Shown here piece by piece: positions 59,754 to 64,000 of a stretch of DNA of 64,000 nt. This DNA is from CAWIMX01 sp963792785. GTDB lineage: Bacteria; Acidobacteriota; Vicinamibacteria; Vicinamibacterales; CAVVIG01. The DNA is taken from NCBI GenBank assembly GCA_963792785.1, contig CAWBXO010000001.1, positions 1,612,001 to 1,676,000 on the forward strand, read 5' to 3'. The notes below the pieces were generated by a model. It worked only from the letters and a program-made list of their open reading frames with translations, did not search any database and had not been told where the DNA came from. The stretch's first letter is position 1; every line of letters starts with the position of its first letter. The position numbers and the translations under genes are program-made.

Positions 59754-61472
59754 GAATCTGCACGTATTCCGGACACGTCTCGAGCAGGTGCTCGTGCGTG
59801 CCCGCGGCGATCACGTCGCCTTCCATCAACAACACGATCTGGTCGTAGTCCTGCACCGGCGCAATCTTCTGCGTCACCGAGAGCAGCGTGATGCCCGGGT
59901 ACTCGCGCCGGACGTTCTCGAGGATCCGCGCCTCGGTGGCGGGATCCACGCGCGCGGTGAAGTCGTCGAGCAGCAGGATGCGCGGGTTGAGCGCGAGCGC
60001 GCGCGCCAGCATGATGCGCTGCTTCTGCCCGCCCGACAGGCTCGTTCCCCGCTCGGACACCATCGTCTCGAGTCCGTCCGGCAGCGTGTCGACGAACGCC
60101 CGCAGCTCGGCCGTCGCGATCGCTTTCGCGAGATCCTGATCCGTCACGGTCTTGCTGAAGCCGATGTTCTCCCTGAGCGTCAGGTTGAACATCGTCGCGT
60201 CCTGGAACACGAAGGCGATCTGCCGGTGCAGCGCGGCCTTCTCGTAGTCGTCGAGCGGCCGGCCGTCGATCTCGACGGACCCGGACGAGGGCTTCAGGAG
60301 CCCGGCCAGCAGGTACAGCAACTGCGTCTTTCCCGCGGCGGTCGGGCCGATCACCGCGGTCCGCGAGCCCGCGCGGATCGTCGAGCGAGACGTCGCGCAG
60401 CGCCTTCTTCTCGCCGTACGCCACCGTGACGCCCTTCACGGCGATGTCGCCCTCCAGGTCGGCGGCGATCGCGCCGGCCGCCTTCGGCGACGGCGCGCCC
60501 AGCACGAACCCGATGCGCGCGTAGGACGCGCCGGCCTGCGCGATCACGTTGCTCATGAACCCGATCACGATCACCGGAAAGACGACGATCGCGAGGTAGC
60601 TGTTGAACGCGGTGAAGTCGCCGAGGCTCATGTCGCCGTTGATCACGAAGCGCCCGCCGAGGGTCAGGATCAGCAACGTGGCCATGTTGGTGCTGAACAC
60701 GATGATCGGGATCAGGCTGGCGAACAGGCGCAGGATGCTGATCCCGATGTCGCGGGCGTTGGCGGCCGCCGCGACGAACTTGTCGTGCTCCTGGTGCTGC
60801 GAGTTGAGCAGCCGGATCAGCGCCGACCCGAGGATGCTCTCGTTGATGACCTTGTTCAGGCGATCCACCGCCTGCTGCGCCTTCAGGAACAGCGCGCGCA
60901 CGCGCCCGAGGATCACCTTGAAGGAGATGCCGATCACCGGCAGCACCGCGATGACGGCCAGCCCGAGCTTCCAGTCGATCGTCAGCAGCAGCACACTCGT
61001 GCCGAGGATCAGGAAAATCGGACGAGGCGATCGACCCGACCGCCTGGGAGACGAACATCTTCACCGAGTCCACGTCGGACGTGAGATTCGTCAGGAGCAC
61101 GGCGCCGCCGACACGGTTGATGTAGGCGAGATCCTGCGTCGCCAGCTTCGCGACGATTCGCGTCCGCAGGTCGCGGGCCACGCGCTCGGCGGCGTAGGTC
61201 TGCGCCACGTACTGGAGGTACGTGAAGGTGAACAGGCCGACGGCGACGATGAGGAACTGGGTGACGAGCCGGCCGACCAGGAGATTGCCGGCCGTGTAGT
61301 CGTCGATCGCGTGCGAGATGATCTTCGGCACCCACAGGTTCAGGCTGCTGCCGGCGACCGTGAGCGCGATGATGGTCGCGATGAACGGCAGGTACGGCTT
61401 GAGCAGCCCCGTGAGCTTCGGCATCGCGGGACGCGGCGGCGGGGTCGGGGCTTTGGGCGCGATGTCCTTCAT
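59704..61472 (-). pseudogene. ABC exporter subunit (partner), with two frameshifts
   Basis: The ATG at 61472 begins MKDIAPKAPTPPPRPAMPKL and continues through membrane helices to VGSIASS. At about 61020 an extra base must be skipped to continue as IFLILGTSVLLLTIDWKLG. At about 60380 another must be skipped to reach TIRAGSRTAVIGPTAAGKTQ (Walker A), followed by signature TSLSGGQKQRIMLARAL and Walker B ILLLDDFTARVD. The final Asp in LLLDD replaces the usual catalytic Glu, a feature of the degenerate site in heterodimeric exporters. Total length about 588 residues. Confidence 0.85.
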
Positions 61473-61489
61473 AATAATCGAAACGGCGT

Positions 61490-61495
61490 TAGAAT
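61490..61495 (+). promoter_or_regulatory. -10 box (TAGAAT) for the glycoside-hydrolase-like gene
   Basis: TAGAAT ends six bases before the GTG at 61502, matching the leaderless pattern seen at several other genes here. No clear -35. Confidence 0.45.
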
Positions 61496-61501
61496 CCCGG
61501 C

Positions 61502-62542
61502 GTGCCGAGAACGATTGCGGCGATCGCTGTCCTGCTGGCCGCCCTTGCCCTACCGGCTCGCAGTGCGGACCTTGATGTCCGCCGGCTGCCGCAGAACCCC
61601 CTCGTCGGCGTCGACACCTCGCCTTCGCTCGGCGACGACATCAACGGCCCGTCCGTGATCCGCGTGCCCGACTGGATCGAGCACCCGCTCGGCCGCTATT
61701 ACATGTATTTCGCCCACCACATGGGCGCGCACATCCGCCTGGCGTACGCCGACGCGATCGAAGGCCCCTGGCGCATCTACGAGCCCGGCGTGCTGAAGGT
61801 CGAGGACTCGGCCTTCTTCCGCCCGCAGCCGGATCCGCCCGAGAACCTCGAGAATTTCTACACGCACGTCGCCTCGCCCGACGTCTTCGTCGACGCGCCG
61901 AATCACCGGCTGATCATGTGGTTCCACGGCTGGTACACCAACGGCACGATGTGGCCCGTCGGCGAGCCGGCGGCGCGCGCCTGGGCGCGCGACCACGGCT
62001 ACGGCCAGTACTCGCAGGCGGCCGTGTCGACCGACGGCCTTCACTTCACGGTCGAGCCGGCCATCACCCGCACGAGCTACATGCGCGTCTTCACGCGCGG
62101 CGGCACGTACTACGCGATGGCGCGCGCTGGACTCCTGCTGCGCTCCGACGATCCGCTCGCGCGCTTCGAGCGCGGCCCGAACCCCTTCGCCGGCGGGCCG
62201 TACGAGGGCCGCATCCGCCACGTCGGCGTGCAGCAGGACGGCGACCGCCTCGTCGTGTTCTTCACGGCCATCGGCGACGCGCCCGAACGCGTGTTCCGCT
62301 CGACGATCGACCTCACCGGCGACTGGACGACGTGGAAGGCGTCGCCGGCCGTCGAGGTCCTGCGGCCCGAGGCGGCGTACGAGTGCGCCGACATGCCGGA
62401 TGCGCCATCGGACCTCGGCGACATCAAGGGCCCCGCGCGCCAGATCCGCGATCCGTACGTCTTCGCGGACGAGGGCCGGACGTATCTCTTCTACGCGTTC
62501 TGCGGCGAACAGGGCATCGCCGCCGCGGAGCTGCGCCAGTGA
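61502..62542 (+). CDS. Secreted five-bladed-propeller (GH43-like) protein
   Basis: A 346-residue exported protein from GTG 61502 (signal MPRTIAAIAVLLAALALPAR). The propeller blades show LGRYYMYFAHHMGAHIRLAY, NFYTHVASPDVFVDAPNHRL and ARQIRDPYVFADEGRTYLFY, the pattern of glycoside hydrolase families of the GH43/GH62/GH68 superfamily (Asp-Pro-x-Val-Phe and similar). Catalytic acid residues cannot be assigned with certainty. Its stop overlaps the GTG of the next gene. Confidence 0.75.
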   Translation: MPRTIAAIAVLLAALALPARSADLDVRRLPQNPLVGVDTSPSLGDDINGPSVIRVPDWIEHPLGRYYMYFAHHMGAHIRLAYADAIEGPWRIYEPGVLKVEDSAFFRPQPDPPENLENFYTHVASPDVFVDAPNHRLIMWFHGWYTNGTMWPVGEPAARAWARDHGYGQYSQAAVSTDGLHFTVEPAITRTSYMRVFTRGGTYYAMARAGLLLRSDDPLARFERGPNPFAGGPYEGRIRHVGVQQDGDRLVVFFTAIGDAPERVFRSTIDLTGDWTTWKASPAVEVLRPEAAYECADMPDAPSDLGDIKGPARQIRDPYVFADEGRTYLFYAFCGEQGIAAAELRQ

Positions 62543-63789
62543 ATCCGCTGTTCCCGACGCGCGCCGAATTTCTCCGGCTCGCGGCCGCCGCGTCGGCGGG
62601 CTGGCTGGTGGATTCCCGCCTGGCCGCGGGCGCTCCGCAGGCGCCGGCCGGCGACGCCGTCGCGGCGCGCGTGTCCTCGATCATCGCCGCCTACGACGCG
62701 CAGGGCGTGCACCGCACCGCGACCGACGTGGACGATCGCTCGGCCGACTGGCTCGCGGAGCAGGCGGAGCGCTCGGGCGGCACGAGCTCGATCGAGACCT
62801 TCCCGCTGAACCGCGTCGAGGTCGCCGAGGCCTTCGTCGAGATCGAGACGAGCGGCCGCCGCATCGAGGGCCTGCCGATGTTCGACGCCGCGTTCACGGA
62901 CGCGGCCGGCATCTCGGGCAAGATCGGCGAGGCCGACGCCGGAACGCCGATCGCGCTGGCTTTCTCGCCGGCGAACGCCGGTCAGCGTTTCGTCGAGGTT
63001 CGACAGGCCAAACACCACAGCGCCATCGTCGTCGTGACGGCGGGGACGCCCGACGGGCTCTGCCCGATCAACTCGGACTCGTTCACCGCGCCCTTCGGGC
63101 CGCCGGTGCTGATGGTGTCGTCGGCCGATCAGGCGCCGCTCGAGGCGGCCGCGCGGGCGGGCGCGACCGTGCGGCTCGTCTGCCGCGTGAACCGGGTCGC
63201 CGACACCGCCCGCAACGTCGTCGCGCTGGTGGCGGGACGGCAGCTCGATCTGGATCCCGTCGTCGTAATGACGCCGCGGAGCGGCTGGTGGCATTGCGCG
63301 TCGGAGCGCGGCGGCGGCATCGCGTGCTGGCTGGAGATCATGCGCGCGACGCGGGCGAGCGTGCCGACGCGGCCGTTCATCTTCGTGGCCTCGAGCGCGC
63401 ACGAGCTCGGGTACTTCGGCTTCGATCGGTTCGTGGAGCGGAGGCCCGGCTCGATACCGGCGGCGGCCGCGTGGGTGCATCTCGGCGCGAACATCGGCGC
63501 GGCGGGCGGCACGCCGCGGCTGCAGGCGTCTGACGCCGGGATCGAGGCGATGGCGGGGGTCGCGTGCGAGCGCGCGGGCGCCCCGATCCGCCAGCGCGTG
63601 CCGCGCGGGACGGTGCCGGCCGGCGAGGCGCGAACCGTCCACCTCGGCGGCGGCCGCTACGTGTCGCTGCTCGGGAGCAATCCGCTCTTCCACAACCCCG
63701 CGGACCGCTGGCCCGACGCGGTGGACGTGCCCGCCGTCGCCCGCTTCGCGCGCGGCCTGATCGCGCTCACCGACGCCCTCTCGCGATGA
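62539..63789 (+). CDS. M28-like exported protein, probably with a degenerate metal site
   Basis: A 416-residue protein from GTG 62539, coupled to the previous gene (GTGA). An N-terminal hydrophobic segment (FLRLAAAASAGWLVDSRLAA) is a weak signal. Residues about 100-230 resemble a PA-type domain. The core (VVVMTPRSGWWHCASERGGG, ACWLEIMRA and FVASSAHELGYFGF) has the order of an M28 peptidase but lacks the normal His and Asp metal ligands of HxD and DN. It may have lost activity or use another chemistry. The upstream GH-like gene suggests action on a glycoconjugate. Confidence 0.7.
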   Translation: MNPLFPTRAEFLRLAAAASAGWLVDSRLAAGAPQAPAGDAVAARVSSIIAAYDAQGVHRTATDVDDRSADWLAEQAERSGGTSSIETFPLNRVEVAEAFVEIETSGRRIEGLPMFDAAFTDAAGISGKIGEADAGTPIALAFSPANAGQRFVEVRQAKHHSAIVVVTAGTPDGLCPINSDSFTAPFGPPVLMVSSADQAPLEAAARAGATVRLVCRVNRVADTARNVVALVAGRQLDLDPVVVMTPRSGWWHCASERGGGIACWLEIMRATRASVPTRPFIFVASSAHELGYFGFDRFVERRPGSIPAAAAWVHLGANIGAAGGTPRLQASDAGIEAMAGVACERAGAPIRQRVPRGTVPAGEARTVHLGGGRYVSLLGSNPLFHNPADRWPDAVDVPAVARFARGLIALTDALSR

Positions 63790-63802
63790 TCGCGCTGCCT
63801 TT

Positions 63803-63914
63803 CTGATCACGAGAAAATGCAGCCACGAAGGCACGAAGACACGAAGAAGAAATTCACTCTCTTTCTTTAAGTGAGATTCGTCTTCGTGCCTTCGTGGTGC
63901 ATTCCGTGATCTGA
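63803..63914. repeat. Long imperfect palindrome (CACGAAGGCACGAAG type)
   Basis: Arms of 18 perfect bases, CCACGAAGGCACGAAGAC (63823-63840) and its complement (63880-63897), with outer pairs ATGCA/TGCAT and TCACG/CGTGA around them. It lies between converging genes and may terminate both, or be a mobile palindromic repeat. Confidence 0.75.
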
Positions 63915-63916
63915 CT

Positions 63917-64000
63917 TCAGCGTGACGGCGGCAGCGCGAAGCTGAGAACCAGGTCGCCTCCTCGGCGGCCGCGCTCGCCGCCGCCCGAGGCGACCGTCAC
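63917..64000 (-). CDS. C-terminus of a third PQQ-dependent dehydrogenase (partial)
   Basis: The last 27 codons are visible, reading VTVASGGGERGRRGGDLVLS and then FALPPSR before a TGA at 63917-63919. The ending GG..G..GD.V..FALP resembles the C-terminus of the membrane-type glucose dehydrogenase family (GGHG..GT..GDYVVAYALP). The identification rests on a short stretch only. Confidence 0.55.
   Translation of the reverse strand: MTVASGGGERGRRGGDLVLSFALPPSR

Noticed and set aside
61009..61335. Separate small genes within the first ABC exporter subunit
   Set aside because: They are fragments produced by the two frameshifts; motifs continue in order across all three frames.

Overview
The window looks like chromosome of a high-GC Acidobacteriota bacterium, probably class Vicinamibacteria. 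The reasons are two FtsX/MacB-type permeases of the acidobacterial 'ADOP' kind (one preceded by a PadR regulator), two complete and one partial PQQ-dependent dehydrogenase, a DUF5916 outer-membrane protein, many Tat/Sec-exported oxidoreductases, and small secreted proteins typical of that group. No rRNA, tRNA or CRISPR array was recognised. This taxonomic reading is an inference from gene content only.

Layout. 0-13.2 kb: housekeeping and envelope genes (PQQ dehydrogenase, a VapBC-like pair, cupin, LPMO-like secreted protein, peptidase T, DUF5916 protein, XRE regulator with membrane protein and methyltransferase, ADOP permease). 13.2-28.4 kb: a gene-cassette array with about 16 integron attC sites, all cassette genes on the + strand, and no integron integrase in the window (a CALIN, or a detached part of a chromosomal integron). 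Its cassettes carry a MazEF-like pair, a DUF433/DUF5615 pair, a DUF6883/DUF4926 pair, DUF3644, DUF2007, DUF6980, a nucleotidyltransferase-fold protein, membrane proteins and several unknowns. Three insertion sequences have entered it: one IS21-family element inside a cassette gene (GCCCC target duplication) and two IS110/IS1111-type elements, each placed exactly in the GTT|AGGC core of an attC. 28.4-64 kb: ordinary chromosome again, with secreted cytochromes and NHL/Vgb propeller proteins, a GMC/Gfo-Idh pair, DUF1326 and DUF2182 genes split by a palindromic non-coding block, a PIN/RHH pair, response regulators, a MarR-ClC pair, a PQQ dehydrogenase-cytochrome c pair, a DsrE-like/phosphatase-like/sulfite-oxidase-like run, an M28 peptidase, PadR-ADOP, a two-gene ABC exporter, and a glycoside-hydrolase-like gene.

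The most interesting system is the pair of IS110/IS1111-type elements. Their transposase genes and upstream ends are identical over about 826 bp, but the C-terminal half of the protein and the roughly 300-nt non-coding tail have been exchanged together. That tail is where IS1111-type elements encode the guide (seek/bridge) RNA, and the two tails keep a conserved core although the surrounding sequence has diverged. Together with a shared target site, this points to a modular RNA-guided element specialised for attC sites.

Other recurring themes are -10-like hexamers only 6-9 nt before start codons (leaderless transcripts), intergenic degenerate short tandem repeats with a different unit at each locus, and nine apparent single-base frameshifts in otherwise conserved genes. 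The frameshifts may be sequence errors, so genes listed as pseudogenes should be read with that caution.
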